Origin: Trogon surrucura
Taxonomy: Eukaryota; Chordata; Aves; Trogoniformes; Trogonidae
NCBI GenBank assembly: GCA_020746105.1
Contig: CM036620.1
Coordinates: 39,769,206-39,833,205, forward strand
DNA: 64,000 nucleotides
Direction: 5' to 3'
The position numbers were made by a program, and so were the translations under genes. Position 1 is the stretch's first letter. Every line of letters starts with the position of its first letter. Shown here in pieces: positions 1 to 13,836 of this stretch. Below the pieces are notes generated by a model that worked only from the letters and a program-made list of their open reading frames with translations, was not told where the DNA came from and ran no database searches.

Positions 1-3000
1 TCACCAATCATTCATGTAAGCATCTGAAGAAGATTATCTGCCTCTTTGGTTTTGATTTGTTTATCAGTGTAAGATTAGTAATCTCTAATGTTTAAGTAAA
101 CTATTCTACACTATTTCAGGCGGGACTGCAAGATCTAATGGAACATATGTACCCTTGCTGTCAGAAAGGCTTTTTTTAACTTTGCAAACTACAAACAGAG
201 GGAACTTGGATAAGAGGATAAGAGGACCAGACTCTGACTCAGAAATGAGATGGCTTTCTTAATCGGGTGTAATTCTGTCCTCTCAGTGAAATATCTATAA
301 CCTGCTACTCAGTCAACTTGCTCTCCATTGAATTTCAGTTTCTTCTACAAAGCATTTTAGATGTTCTTATTATGTATTGTTTGTCTAGTCTTTTTAAGTA
401 CAGAAGTTTATGATTTGTAGCTTGCTTCATCTGCAGTCTGAGATACTACATATGCCCTAAGGACATATGTGGCAGAATTTAGTATCTTCATATTACTCTC
501 AGTGTGTAGTTTGTTGACTGGCTCATGTTGCACCAAGGGCCATATTTTACATAAAAAGCATAAATCTGTCTTTTTCAGTGCACGTCTTATGACTTCTTCC
601 CCTGTGAAGGCACCAGCAGTCATGCAACCACATGGCCATGTTAGCTGATGCAGTTCAAAAGCAAGCCCCGCCCCTCCGCCCCCAAAAAAAAAAAATTTCC
701 TGCTTTTTCAGCCAGATTGCTATCCTTTCGCTGCTGGCTGAAATTTAAATCAGTTTAAGCTAACCATGAAACTGTATCCTTAGTGTAGAAGATGGCTTCA
801 GTACACCTTTAATAAAAATCCTTTAAATGTTTCTCTAGGTGCAGGGTATTTTAGAAAAGAGGTTGCTGAAATACAAAACTGTATGTGATACAACTGACCG
901 TCCTGTGCAGTGGTACAGAAAGAAACTTCCCTGTAAGAATGACTCACTGACAATACTTCATGGTAACATTTATTGTGTTGATTCTGACATGACTCTCTAC
1001 AGAATAAAAATCTTGACATTTTTGAATGTCTTGAAAGGTTTCCAGGAATTCCTTAAATCTTTGCACAGTACAAAAGGTTGTACCTGAAACTTTAACCAAA
1101 ATGTAGATTAGAAGAAAAGCAAAGAGGAAAGAAGCAGCTTAGAATTTCTGACTCTATTCTGGGCAGTTTTTTTCTGCCCAAATTGTGGATGTTGTCATGC
1201 ACACGTCATGTTATTACGAGAGGGACTTACTGATCTTCACTAGCAAGTCTTTTGTACTTCTTCGAATGGTAACCTTGTTAAGCCAATCAGAAGTGTGATG
1301 CCAGACTTTGAGAGTAACACAGTGTGTTTTCTGTAGCTTGGCTATGTCTAAATTCACCTCTTAAGGTAGTTAGTTTTGTAAAGCACTTCCATACCTGGAG
1401 GACAGTTTTCAAAGTTACACCATCAGTGTAGATCCACAATTTTTCTTTGCATTTCCAGTTGCTCTACAATAAACTCCATCAGTGTTTTATCTATATTTGT
1501 ATTGCTTTTTCAGTTATGCTCGCTTATGTCTGTCCTCTGCCTTACTGACCCCAAAGTCAACCAAGTGGTGGGCATACAGCCAATTTCAGATGGCATTTGG
1601 TTAGTTTCCTCCCTTTAAAAGTAGTTTAGGAAATGTAACTCAAATATTTCTGTTATTTGACAAGCCTGTTTAACTTTTCAAATTTCAGCCCCCCTTACTC
1701 TGAATTTCTTCCTCAATATCTTCCAGTTCTAGAGGAAGGAATTAGAAATACATCTCACCTTTAGCTGTTTTCACTGTGCTTTTCCTTCTAAATTTCTAGT
1801 TTTGTTTGTTCAGCAATAGATTTTTTTTTCCCTAAGCCTGGGTTTACATATTTTTTTGCTTTGTGCTACTGTGCATTTGTCTCCTAAGACATAGTTATAT
1901 AACCCTGGCATGTAGCCTAAACTCATAATTACTTTAAAGGGAATTAGGGTGTGCAAGGAATGTAAGATCAGGCATTTGGAAAATGGTCCAGTGGAGATGC
2001 TTTTTTTTTCCCCTCTACAATGAGTATTTATCTTAAACAACTTCCATGACTCTTGGAAACTTATTTCACTTCTTCTCAGCTAATATGTGTTCCATTAGCA
2101 TTTTTTGGCCTGAAACTAGTTGATTCCTTCAGACTTTGTTGAAGTATGGGCTGCTTCCTTTTCCTATTTTTTTTTTCTTTTACCAGTTCTGTGTCTGAAG
2201 TGGTTCATCGTTGATATATAGGTATTGTGATCTTGGGGTTTGGTGGCTTTTAGTCTGCCAGACCAGTGATGAGAATTGCAGGTCCTTGTTTCAAAAGTCC
2301 AAATCTTTATTTATTTATAGGTTGTTTTATTGCAGAATGTATGGGATGCTGCCCAGGCAATATCTGATTAAAGAAGGATAAGGAAGTACATTTACTGATC
2401 AGATTTATCTCAGACCATGTATGAAACCATGATCTCGATTAAACCTTTCTGCTGGCAGTATTAATCAGGGTATGTTTTTCTCTTATCTTACTGGGAAATT
2501 TAAAAAAAAAACACTGTATTACCTTATACATAAATGTGGGACTGTTTCCTCACTTCACTGTGTGCTGTGTTCTTTGGAATGTGTACTTAAGTAAAGGAAG
2601 CTATACAGTATTTCTTAGAACAAGCCAGGAAAGAGATGTAAATAAATCTGTCAAACAGGCACAGCTTTTTGAAGGTCCTAATAAAATGTGAACTAGTGTA
2701 ATTACCTAGATGACTGTTTCCAAAAAAGAATTGCATATTTTTCCCTAGGGTGGGCTGAGGGGTACAAAAGATCCTGAAATTGCAATGACAGAAGATTCAA
2801 GGAAAAGAAAGTAACTCACGGTAGTAATGAGACTCTGACTTCCTTGTGTACCAGTGGAAAAGGCCAAGCAGCAATAAGGGGAGATTGTGTGCAGCAAATA
2901 GTTGAGAGGTTGGTAACCATGTTAGGATTTCTTCCTTTAGTCATTGAAAAGGTAAGACTCGGTGTGGTTTGTCTTTTGTTTCTGGAGTTGTTTAAACATG

Positions 3001-6000
3001 GGTTTTTTTTGCTTTTTAAGTACAATACTCTTTAAGTACTGTGACATAAATCACACTTTGTTTTGAAGAGGCAAATGGATATTGCAACAAACTTCTGAAT
3101 TAGTCACAGGTGACATCTGTTGTAATCTGAGTAGCAGAGTGAGAATAATCAGACTGGGACATTTCCCTCTCCAGTTCTGTGTGTTACACCTCTGAGAGTT
3201 AAAGGCCTGAGGAGATTCTCCTTTTGGGATTTGCCTTTTGGGATCCTGAGAAAAGACATTGGCACAGATAGTCAAGCGGACAGGGTTGAGACATCTCTGG
3301 GTAGAAATGTGTTCATGTTTCTGCATGGCTTAACCTAAATCAATTCCAGGTGTCTCATTTTAGTGTTTTAGTGTTTAAAACTGGTTCTGCAAAAATTAAT
3401 TTAGGGAATTCAGCCTCATGGCACCAAACTTTCAGCTGTGTTCCATGTGAATTGCTGTTCAGTTATTTTACAGCAGCATTCCCTGCTAATAAAGATTGTA
3501 TGTACTCAGTGAAGATGTGAAGCACGCTTCTTACATTGTAAATAAAATATTTAAAAAAAACTAAAAAAAAAACTAAAAATAGCGCTTTGTACACCATAGT
3601 TTCATTCTATAATATTTTTCCAGTGAAAATAAATTTCCCACATTCTTTACATAACTGATACCATTTTTATCTTTAATACTTTTTCGGGTAGCCTTTTCCT
3701 TCTGATTTTGTAATTCTCATGAATTCACATCCTCCTCACACGTAGATTAGATTCTTTACATGGTGTTGTTGCTGCTTGAAATCTAGAACCCTTTTGGGAC
3801 AAACCTGAATATGGAGTCTTTCTCCCTAGAGTGCCCGGAACAATTCCTGGGACTGAAATATGAGCTTCTTCATATTCTTCCTCACAGCAGCAATTCTGTG
3901 TAATTCCTGGCCAGGCAAGGACTGCTGAAGTAAAAACTGCTACCACCATAATTTTTCTTCTTTGAATTTTCTAGCATGCCCATCTTTTTTTAGAAATATC
4001 AGAAAGTTGGCATCGCAACAGTGCATCAGCTGGGAGCTCTTCCTCTGTGAGGTGGGAACAGTGCTGGGGGCCTGTCATGAAGAGGTTGGGCCATCCTCCA
4101 AAGTATTTTCCCAGCTACCTATACATTAATATGGCTACACCTTCCTCCATGACGACTCTTTTTTTACTTTACAGCCATTGGATTATGGAGGAAGGGATTT
4201 TGCTTATTTTATTTTTAAAGTACAAAACATTTGTAAAATATTTCTGTAATTAAAAAGAAAATAATAAATTACTTTGGAGTTGCATTAAATCTAGTGAGAG
4301 AGATGTCATACAAAAAAAAATGCCATTACTGCTATAGAAAACAGTTAGTTGGAATGCCTTTTTATTTTATAAGTCTATAAAAATTCAGTGAGAGATACTT
4401 ACCATTAAGTTTGTTTCTTTGAACAGATTACCGTAATGGGAGTTTGGTTTAGAAATTTCTGTGCAAGAAAAATTTCTTCAATTTAGAGACAGTGGCATTT
4501 TCCTGGACCCAGACACTCTCAGATGGTGACTTGGACAGTATACCTATCATGTTGTAAAGTGTTTCCTGTAAGTGCTGATTTTAGTATGTTAACTTATTTT
4601 TCCAATGTCTTCTCACATAAACATATCAAAATCCTGTAATAATCCTATAGCAAAATTCTAAATACTAAACAATTTCAAATAACATAGTGGAATTTTGTAG
4701 AGAGAAGTAGATACTCCCTCCTTTCCTCCTGAGAAGTCAAAGGAAGAATAGGTTTTGCAGAATGGCAGAGTGTAAAGTTGTAAAAGAAACACAGTAGTTC
4801 TTTCAGAATAGACTCTTCATAAACTGAACAGACCTCACAGCAAAATAAACAGTGTTCCATTATACAAGATACCTATAGGGACTTCTCATTCTGCCAAACC
4901 CAGGAAAAGATTTACTTTGGATTTGGTGAAGAAATAATCCAAGAATGTTTGGCAATGAATATACTGGGGAATTGTCTTATTCTTCTCCCTATTCCACCAC
5001 TCTTATTGAATTCCTAATGTTTTGGGTTGATTCTGCTAGTTTTGTAAGTTCAAGATAACCATAATAAAACATTGTAAGCCAGCACATGTTAACGCATATT
5101 AACAGTAAGGGCTGTGTTTTCACAAAAGATATTATGTTTCTCCAGCTATGAACCATACGTGTTCTATAGTATTGTGGCAATAGCCTTGCTGCAAGAAAAT
5201 TATGGTTTTAGTTTAATCAAAATACTAGAATTTTGAGGGAAAATATACAAATGTCAGTCATTCTTTATTGGCACGCACCCATTGCTGGAGAAAAAGGAAG
5301 CCAAACGTTCATAAAGTCCAGTTTTCAGGAAATTTGAAAGACTCACCAGTTGTTCTTTTTAGTGAAAGTAGACAATGTCCATACTGTGGATACCAGTAGT
5401 CTTAGTGAATATGCAAATGATGGGTGACCAACATAGCTGGCAACACCATGAATTAATTTTCCTGCCTAAGAAGAGCTGTCTGCTACTGCTGCACTTGCGA
5501 AAGTTCACAGAACTTTTGATACCCACAGGTTGCTGCCCAGGCACTGGCCTGCAATACTGCTCCCTTGGCACAGCTTCTCAAGGGAACCTTTTAAAGTTTT
5601 GGTTGAGAAACAGCCTCCCTGATCATGAAGCAGTCCTCAATCAAAATCTCACGGAAGTCTTTGTCATGCTTCTAGAGTACAAATGTTGTGTGGATTTTAG
5701 CTTTGTCATGGAAAGGCCTTCTCATAGCCCAGCAAAAACCATAAAGGGCAAAGGATCAAAGGTTGTTAGCACCTATGTGTCACCAGTTAGCAAATGTTGT
5801 CTGTCCACTCCATCCACACTCTTTTAGTCCACTTTAATTTTAAAACCTAGTTGCAAATACGAGTAGGATCTTAAAAACTCAATACAACTATGTGAAAACA
5901 AAATGTAGCAAAAGTTCATGTAAAACAAACAAAAAAAAAGTGATATTTATATAGCATAAATCATGAAAGCTGCATTCTTAGAAAGTTGTGGTACCTAATC

Positions 6001-9000
6001 AAAACCTATACAGATAAATAGAATTTCAGTGCTTTTAAGAAAGCCTGTCTACTTCTTCATTGACTTTTCAGAATATTTTATCACTAGCCTCTCCATGATA
6101 TCTGTTCAAATTTGGTTTTAGAGAGACTTCTGGGTTTTATTCCATTTTAACTTTCAATGGTCAAAAATCTTCTTTCAGGGAAGAAAAGGAACTGCAGAAC
6201 TTTTCAGAATCTGGATATCTGTGAATTGGTATTTCTGTTCTACAACAGAGATGTAGATTTTTTTATTGCATGTTTTAATTGAAGTTGCAGTGTAAACAAC
6301 AGTTTTTAATAGAATTGCGTTTACAGAGAGGTAAAGCTTTAATCAAAATTCAAGGTGAAACAACAGAAGCTTTGTTTTCATGTATGGCACAATCTTTTTT
6401 ACTGGTTCTTCTGCAAGTAATGAAAAAACCCCAAGCGAACAAAAAAAAACAACCCCAACAACAATGACACAGAATTCAGTGGAAATTAGGTATCAAAAAA
6501 GTAGCAATAGCTGTGAAGTAATATAGAGTAAGAGGTCATATACATCTTAGGGAGGCATCAAAATGTGCATTCTTATATTACCTTTCACAAATCTTACAAA
6601 ACTCTTCCAATAATTGTAGTTGAATGAAACATAGCATTTTAATATTCAGTCTTAGTGTAGTATAAACAAATTTATTTTAACAGTACTTTCTTTCTGGAAA
6701 TAAAGTTTTATGATACCATATTCCTTTGCAATTTATTTTCCTCTGAGCTGAACAGCTGATGTATGCAAAACTCAGTGCTTCCCAAAAATACTGGTAAGGA
6801 GCCCAGAAAGACATCTCTAGTGCAAGCTCTCTCAAAGGATTCCTGTGGAAGTTGAGCATGTAATACTGAATGAAAATCATCGATAAAAGTAATCTAGATA
6901 AGTTTATTCATCTATTCTATTCATACATACCACAAAAAAAAATTACATCTAAAGAAGTTTACGAAGTACAAGAAGTTAGTATTACAGTCTCCCACAATTC
7001 CCTTCAGTCTCGACTCTCTCACCTTCGTGCAGAGTCTCATCCAGTTGCCCTGTCATCATCTTGAGCAAATGTTGGGAATGCAGGTGAGACAAACTCCTTG
7101 CTTGCAGTTCTCATGCCTTGTATCTGTAATTCAGAACAGGATTTCTAGGGAAGTCCTGCTAAGCCAGTAATAGTCCAGAGATCTAGCGCAGACGATCCTA
7201 TGTGTATGATCCATGGATTTCTGACCTACTGGAAAAAGTCTGGCTGGAAATTCTGAGGTCATGCTGAGCACGTGCAAAGCTGAATTTTTGGTAGGAAGGG
7301 GGTTTGTTTGTTTACTTTTAAATAAAAGAGCCCGTGATCTTGCATAGTTTAATGTAGAGTAAAGAAAATACTTATTTCCAGCACTGGTAAGATCCTTGGC
7401 CAAATAAATTGAATTCTCTCCAGAAGTGTTCACACGCTAGAATGTCCTTAAGATGTAAGAAGCACATTCCCCCTTTACTAATTTCAACTTAAAAACTTTA
7501 ATTTCAAAGACATCTGAAACATCTTTTTATAAAACTTTAAAAAAAAAAAGAAAAAGGGCAACCTAAATATTTTCAGCAGATGTTTGCCTCAGATAATTTC
7601 AGCACAAATAGAAATTTTGCAAAGCTGTAAGCAGCTGATTGCAGGTTCTTCTAGCAATGATCTCTGGACACTTTAAAAGACAATGCTATACTTCGAAGAG
7701 CATATTGCTACTTGCCAACTGTCTGAACACTTTCTGCTGTAACTGTGGAAAACGCCCTGGTGGGTTTCACACCAACACCTTTGGTACAGGAGAGGGTTGT
7801 GCTGGTTTAGTGTCTCTCTGGTTGCCATGCAGAGGGAGAACTTGGTGATGCAAGAAGTTTCGGTCTGTAAAAAAAGTATCATGGAGTGGTGAAAGAGCCC
7901 TCTCGAAAAGCGTTTTGATACAGTGTGCAGTGTTGGAGTGGTTCGTGATCCCCTAAGTACGGAAAATCACCAGTCAACAGATTTTCTGTGTATTTTAGAA
8001 CAATTGCATTCCTTTTTCAAAGCCAAAACATAGCCATCACCATTATATAAATGTAAATCTTTCTTGAGAAGTCTGGTTCTCTTCCTTTATTTCCTGTAGC
8101 ATGTTAGCTGCAGATTATTTCAGACTGCTTTCTCTTAAACTCCCAGAAAATGTAAACAGAGCATAAAAATCTCATCCACAAATCTTTGCACCAAGTCATT
8201 CTGAACTCCCACTAGGAGTCCGTTACCCATAAGAAGTATTGTAAACTACTATTGACTTTTTTTTTTTAAGTTTCTTTGTTGTAATATCTAGGAAGAGGAA
8301 ACCTGGTTTCTAAAGGACAAAATTAAGCTTGTAATGTGTTGTGTTTGACAGTTCCAGACTTCATGATACATGTCTTTTTGTTATACATTAAAGCGGGCTT
8401 TGGTTGCTTAAAAGTTCTGGTTTTATCCTGAGCATCCAATAAATGTGAGGCTTACAAAGGAACATCTCACTTTATTCTCTGTTTAGTACTCTCTGATCTG
8501 TGGATCTTCAGTTTTGCTCAGCATTCTGTGATGAATTAAACTACGGAACAATGCTACCAAGTTTAGCTTTACAGTCAGCTTCAATTTGTCACTTCTTAAT
8601 TTCATTCTGCCGCTCCTCACAGTGGTCTGCGCTTATTTACTATTTTCCACTTGCAGGTATCACTAGTTATCATTTAACACAATTGTGCAACATATATTTC
8701 TCTCTAAAATCCGAAAGTGGTCATCTACTCAAAATTGGCAGTGATTTCTGCTGCCATTTTTTCTATCTCCTCCATTTTGACGATAACATGTTGGCAAATA
8801 TTTTCCAGACCTAAATACAACAGAATGGGGCACGTCAGCTGTACTTATGGAGAAAAAGTCTTCCTACTTCCCTGAATTTGTGCCCAGCTGTCTCAAATGT
8901 GAGCACTGTCCTTGGTTGCTGCTGTAAATATAAGTCAAATGTACAACTTTTTACCACCCATAACCGCATCATAATTCAGCGTAGCTTTCATCTGTGTTTC

Positions 9001-12000
9001 CCCCAGGATATGTTTTAGTACTTCTGAGCTGAAAGTTCTGGCAATACTATTTTGATATGAATGCACATGGTTTTCATTCAGATATATATCATTAATATTA
9101 CTCACATGGGTCTGTAATCAGAAAAGCACACATTAAGATTAAATGAGAATTCAATTCAGAAAGTTAATTTATGTGTAGTAATTAAATATTTTTGACCAAA
9201 GTTGTGATATTAAGCAAACTTTTTGGTTTCAGTAAAAGATGGCATTTCTTCTGGAATCTCACATTTAGATGACAAAAATCTGGGATACTTGGAAAAAAAA
9301 GGGTTTTAGGTATCATAGTTACAGCATCACATAAAGCCTTTCTACACAGTTATGTTTAACTATTTAATGCTACACTCTGAGTTCAGGCATGTAACCTATG
9401 ATGCAGAGTTCTTTTCTGTATCAATTGTCTGTTTTTCTTATCATGGTGAAAATGCCAGGATAGAAATGTCTTGTCTCTATCCTCCCTGTGTTTCCATGCA
9501 ATCATATTTTAATGGTCAGCTAAACTGTGCAGATTAATTTTAAATTGGGAAATAACCATTCTTCGCCTGTGTCTGTGTGTCTCCTTATGGGTACTTGGAC
9601 AGTTGGGTGTGTGCATTCCACACCTTTCTGTGAAAGTTCTGGGAGAAATTTGAAGCAAGCTGTACTATCTTGGTTCCAATGCAGACGTGTTTCTTTCAAG
9701 AATATCTAAAATGTTTAGAAAAAGAACAATTTATTAAGACTACAGACTATATATTAACCAAAATATTTTGGACGATATTTTGAAATAGTATATTTAGCTA
9801 ATAAACTGAAGGCAGCAAATAATAACAATTTTTAGAAAGATTTTTCAGAGACTTTTGGGGGTCTCTGGACCGATGAGCCCGATATCTGAAAGGCTGGTAG
9901 ATTACATAGAAATAATAGTAAGATCTAGAATAAAGAAATTAGAATAATAAGGTCATGAACATAAGGAGACATTTTGGAGGAAAAAAATATATTTTGTAAA
10001 TAGAAGTAGCACCTCACATATCTGCTTAAACTATTTGAAAGTCAACAAGAACCATGTGGATGAGTGAAGTGTAGTTGATACAACCCACTGAGTTTCCAAA
10101 GGCTTTCAACACAGTCTCTTTTGAAAGGCTTCTGAAGAAACTAAATAGCCAAGGGATAAAGGCTTGACAAAATATATCTTCTTGCCCAAATAGAAGTAAG
10201 TGTTTAGAAGAAAGTATCCAAAAAGACAAGTAAACTGTCAACTCTCGGAAGAGCAGGAGACAGCCAGTTGAACAGTACTAAGTCTGGCACTGTTTGTCAT
10301 ATCATCAGATTAGTGATCTTTAAAAAAAAAAATAAATCTCAAAACAACAAAAAATGGTGATAGGGTACAACAGATCTGTAAATAATTATTTTTATCAGTT
10401 AAGTCAATATTTTCATACTTTGGCAGGAGATCTCTTGAAACTTTCTGTTAAAATGTATCATTATCAGTATGCGTATCTGTAAATCCAGAACATGTTAAGT
10501 TTAAGAAATAGAATTATGTCACTGAATATACTTTACAATATTACGAAATGTTTTAGCGCTTATGTTACAATGCTAGAATTCTTAATTTTTATTACAAGGC
10601 GGAACACTAGTGCAGAAATTCAGTTTCATTTTACTGATGAAATGCTGAAGCTTCTGGTTGTTGTCACAATTCCTTTAACAACAGTAGAGGATTTCGTAGT
10701 TTATGAATTCAGTGTTCCCAGCAGCAGATTGAATAACTGTTGGCTGGACTCTAAACTTGATAAGAGTTTGTGCACGGGTATTCGTATTCAGATAATTAAA
10801 CTCTTCAGGCCCAGCCCATCGGGTTAATGATGTGATCTTGCCTGGCATATTTCTGTTCCACTGCCCCTGCAGAGCCTTCTATTTTTTTGGCTACATAAAA
10901 AGCTTTGTGCACGCTGGCAGAAGTGCAGCGGGGATGGCATACGGTGCGGTCCTCTGAGGGCAGTGCTTCAAGCCCGTGAGAAGGATGCTGCCACAGCTCA
11001 GCCTGTTGCAAGTGTTAATTGCCCGCATGCAACGGAGTGGTTCCAGTGAGTGGATTCACTGAGGGAAGGATTTGGTCATGCAAGCACAAATTGGCAGCCA
11101 CCAAAATGAGAAGATGGCCTGGGGTACACATATGCCGTACCTGCTGAAAGATTGTCGTTGGGGTCAATGGTAGCAATTTAACCACATGGAGTATTTAGAG
11201 ACAGAAAACCTGTGCTTTGAGAGATGTTTGACCAGACAGAGAGAGGTCTGGAATTGTCATTGAAAGTCAGTTGAGTTGTAATCTCCAAATCGCTGGTGGA
11301 TCACCTTTTCTGCAGGGGTAGAGACCTAGGGTTTTATACGCATTTATCTGAGTTTTCAGATAACTTTCCTGAGAGCTTTGTGAGTTTCTCATTCAGCAGA
11401 TACATACTCTTATTTGCAGAAGGGAAATATGTCTCAACAGCAAAAGAGCAAACGTAGAATGGTATCTCAAAGGTCGAAGGATGTGTCCTGCTGCCTTCAA
11501 CATATCTGTTTTGGTGTTAGTCATTCCACGCAGAAGAACTGATGTCAGATGACAGGGCCTGGGAAGTAAATTGCAGAATCAGCAGCGAGTTATTTGTCAG
11601 TAGTCTGAACACCTGCTGGAGATGATGTGATTGTTCAGAAATAAACCAGTGCTGGTGCAGCCTTTACCAGTGGAGAGGATGAGCTCCATGAGATATCCCA
11701 TTTTGGTTTAAAATACCATTTGACAAGCATATACCCTTATAACTTTTGTTTACTGTATTCTTAGAGCATTTCTGCACTTTGGATTTTGATTTTAGCATTT
11801 TCTTTGTCAGTTATGGTTGTTTTAATTACATTCATCTCAAAACAGATAACTTAAAACCAAATTTTTCTGGACATAAATTCCACTAAATTGATCCTACGTG
11901 TTTCCAATCTTGCTGTGTTTGGTCGTGGTTTTTTTGGTTGGTTTTATGAGGTGAATTCTAGCATGGTAGCTTATGTACATAATGCAAATATAATGTGGTC

Positions 12001-13340
12001 AATCCATTTCTTATTCTGCTGTTCTGATTAAGCTGTTGCCTTAAGGTTTTCTAGTTTGAGACTTTCTCATAGGTAAACAAACTTGTTCAGGCCTCTGTTG
12101 AGGGCAAGAATGCAATATAAAAATACCAGAGTCAGTTTTCTGTTGAGCTGAAAATACAAACAGACTTAGTGTGTTGGGTACAGCTGAAGGAGTGTTATAG
12201 GAAAGTCGTTGTAAATACACCTTTGTACTCTTTAACTATTTCTTTTTCCACGCACTTTTGCCCAGGAACACTCTCTATTGCTCTGTACATCCACGACTTT
12301 ACGCAGTGCTCTCTTTGTTCCAGTCTGCTACTTGTCCTCTGCTTCACCCAAACATCCATGGGAGTTTGCAGTAATGGAAGAACTTTTAAGCATTACAACA
12401 AGGACTTCCTTTCAGGACTTAGTACTAAGGAATCACATTGAGAAATACAGGAATGCTGTCAGACTCTTAAACAGAATTAGAAAGCTAGAAGTTCAGCTAC
12501 AACTTCTCCTTTAATTTATTGCAAAATGCTGTCTCTTGTCATGCTGCCTTAGACTACTGTCTCACAAGACTTTTACTAATTTTGAATCATTACTTTGTGA
12601 AAGATATTCCTTTTAAGGAGTCACAACTCGGTGATTTCCTTAGTCAGAGATATCTCTGCATATTAACTTTGTTTTAGCAGTCACTGTGGACGTATTCAGT
12701 ATATATTCTCCTGAGCTGTTACAATTTCCACATGTAAATTTTTTTAAAAAGTAATTGCATCCTGCAGGATCCCTTGGTATTTGTTCAAAACATGAGTATT
12801 GCATAAATGCTTGTAATACTCCACTTCAAAAAGACTAAATCTAAAAGATATGAACAAAAAATACCATGACCAGCAGGGCTAAATCTTTTATTTAAATACT
12901 CTTCTTTGCTTGCTGTTGGCCTTACATACGCTTGTACAATTAGACTGTAAATTTTTTCTCATAAAATGCCTGATGCACTACTAAAACTCAAGTATCAAGC
13001 AACAGTAATAATAGTAAGGAGTGCTCTGCTAGCAAGTTGATACCAACTCTCAGCAGGTAGACTGCTCTTTAAAATACTACTTTAAAGAGTTCAGGGATAT
13101 TTTGAGAGTAAAACCAGCCTCATTTGCTTCTTCCTCTAGAAAGAATAGCCACTTAAAAAAACCAACCACAACACAACAGGTACCACTGCTGAGGGATACT
13201 TTGTGTACAGGAAGCACAGGTTAAATGCCCAAAGGACACGTTGTAGCCTGTTCTGAAGAACAATGAAAAACGTGGCAAGAATCTGTGAGTTTTTACAGCG
13301 GAACTTTGTAACTTCATTTTCCTTTGTCTTGTTGCCAGTG
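1..13340. other. Intronic or intergenic sequence, no gene recognised
   Basis: This stretch is AT-rich with only short, overlapping chance ORFs on both strands and no recognisable protein family, tRNA or known repeat. The longest open frame (5375-5827, +) starts one codon after a stop and resembles nothing I know. Low-complexity spots include a C-rich block running into A12 near 665-695 and an A-rich stretch at about 3541-3580. A perfect palindromic CArG box lies at 12609-12618 and is listed separately. Because the PALLD exon lies far downstream on the + strand and the promoter-like blocks lie to the right, I infer this is PALLD intron for the long isoform, but the sequence alone cannot exclude intergenic DNA. 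Confidence 0.6.
12609..12618. promoter_or_regulatory. Perfect CArG (SRF-type) box
   Basis: CCTTTTAAGG matches the serum response factor consensus CC(A/T)6GG exactly and is palindromic. It lies about 0.8 kb before a CpG-rich block that carries a second perfect CArG box. SRF commonly drives actin-cytoskeleton and smooth-muscle genes, and palladin is such a gene. A few perfect CArG boxes are expected by chance in 64 kb, so occupancy is unproven. Confidence 0.3.
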
Positions 13341-13357
13341 GGTTGCTACGGCAGCTA

Positions 13358-13392
13358 AAAAAAAAAAAAAAAGAAAGAAAAAAAAAAAAAGA
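13358..13392 (+). repeat. A-rich low-complexity tract
   Basis: This is a nearly uninterrupted run of A with a few G (A15 GAAAGAAA A11 GAAGAG). It sits directly 5' of the CpG-rich block. It makes an artificial lysine-rich reading frame on the + strand and a phenylalanine-rich one on the minus strand, neither of which is a gene. Confidence 0.85.
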
Positions 13393-13570
13393 AGAGCGCA
13401 CGATACCTGCCGGAAAACCGACTGGTTTTGCAGGTTTAAAAGTAAAGGTTGCTAGAGCGGGGCAGGGGGCGAACGGGGAAAACGGAAATAGTTTTCTTTT
13501 TCTGATCCTCTTACTCCGAAGATGCCCGGAGAAAGCCCGGCTGCCCCAGGAGAGGCCGTGCGAGGACTCT

Positions 13571-13625
13571 GCCCCGCCCCGCCCCGCCCCGCCCCGCCCC
13601 GCCCCGCCCCGCCCCGCCCCGCCCC
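13571..13625 (+). repeat. (GCCCC)11 pentanucleotide microsatellite
   Basis: There are eleven uninterrupted copies of GCCCC, read on the minus strand as GGGGC. Every junction recreates an Sp1/KLF core (CCCCGCCCC). The minus strand has eleven evenly spaced G4 runs, a strong G-quadruplex pattern. Perfect repetition implies recent slippage and probable length polymorphism. The open frames through it on both strands (Pro/Ala/Arg- or Gly/Arg-rich) are composition artefacts. Confidence 0.95.
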
Positions 13626-13715
13626 GCCGGCTCCCGGGGAAGCTGCTCCCTTACAAGGGCACGGCCGCGGCTGCTGCCGATCGCCCCCGGCCCGGGCGGG
13701 GTGGCCCAGCCCGGC

Positions 13716-13745
13716 CCGCTGGAGCCCCGCCCGCTGGAGCCCCGC
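13716..13745 (+). repeat. 15-bp tandem duplication
   Basis: CCGCTGGAGCCCCGC occurs twice back to back (13716-13730 and 13731-13745), inside the CpG-rich block about 90 bp after the GCCCC array. Confidence 0.9.
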
Positions 13746-13826
13746 CACGGCCCGGCCGGGGGCGGTGCGGTCCAGGGGGCTGAGTTTGGGAGGGTTGTTC
13801 AGCCAGACAAAGAACAGTCCCGGCAA

Positions 13827-13836
13827 CCAAATAAGG
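13827..13836. promoter_or_regulatory. Perfect CArG (SRF) box inside the CpG block
   Basis: CCAAATAAGG fits CC(A/T)6GG exactly and sits at the 3' edge of the CpG-rich block, a typical promoter-proximal position. SRF/myocardin control of palladin in smooth muscle is biologically plausible. That this box does so is inference. Confidence 0.45.

Noticed and set aside
5375..5827. 150-codon + strand ORF, the longest outside repeats and GC-rich DNA
   Set aside because: It begins right after a stop, has no recognisable domain or exon-type boundaries and is unlike palladin. Probably chance, though conservation would settle it.
13343..13826. Long ORFs of 120-146 codons on both strands over the CpG block
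   Set aside because: They are made by the A-rich tract and the GCCCC array (Lys, then Pro/Ala/Arg or Gly repeats) and resemble no protein. Stop codons are simply rare in this composition.
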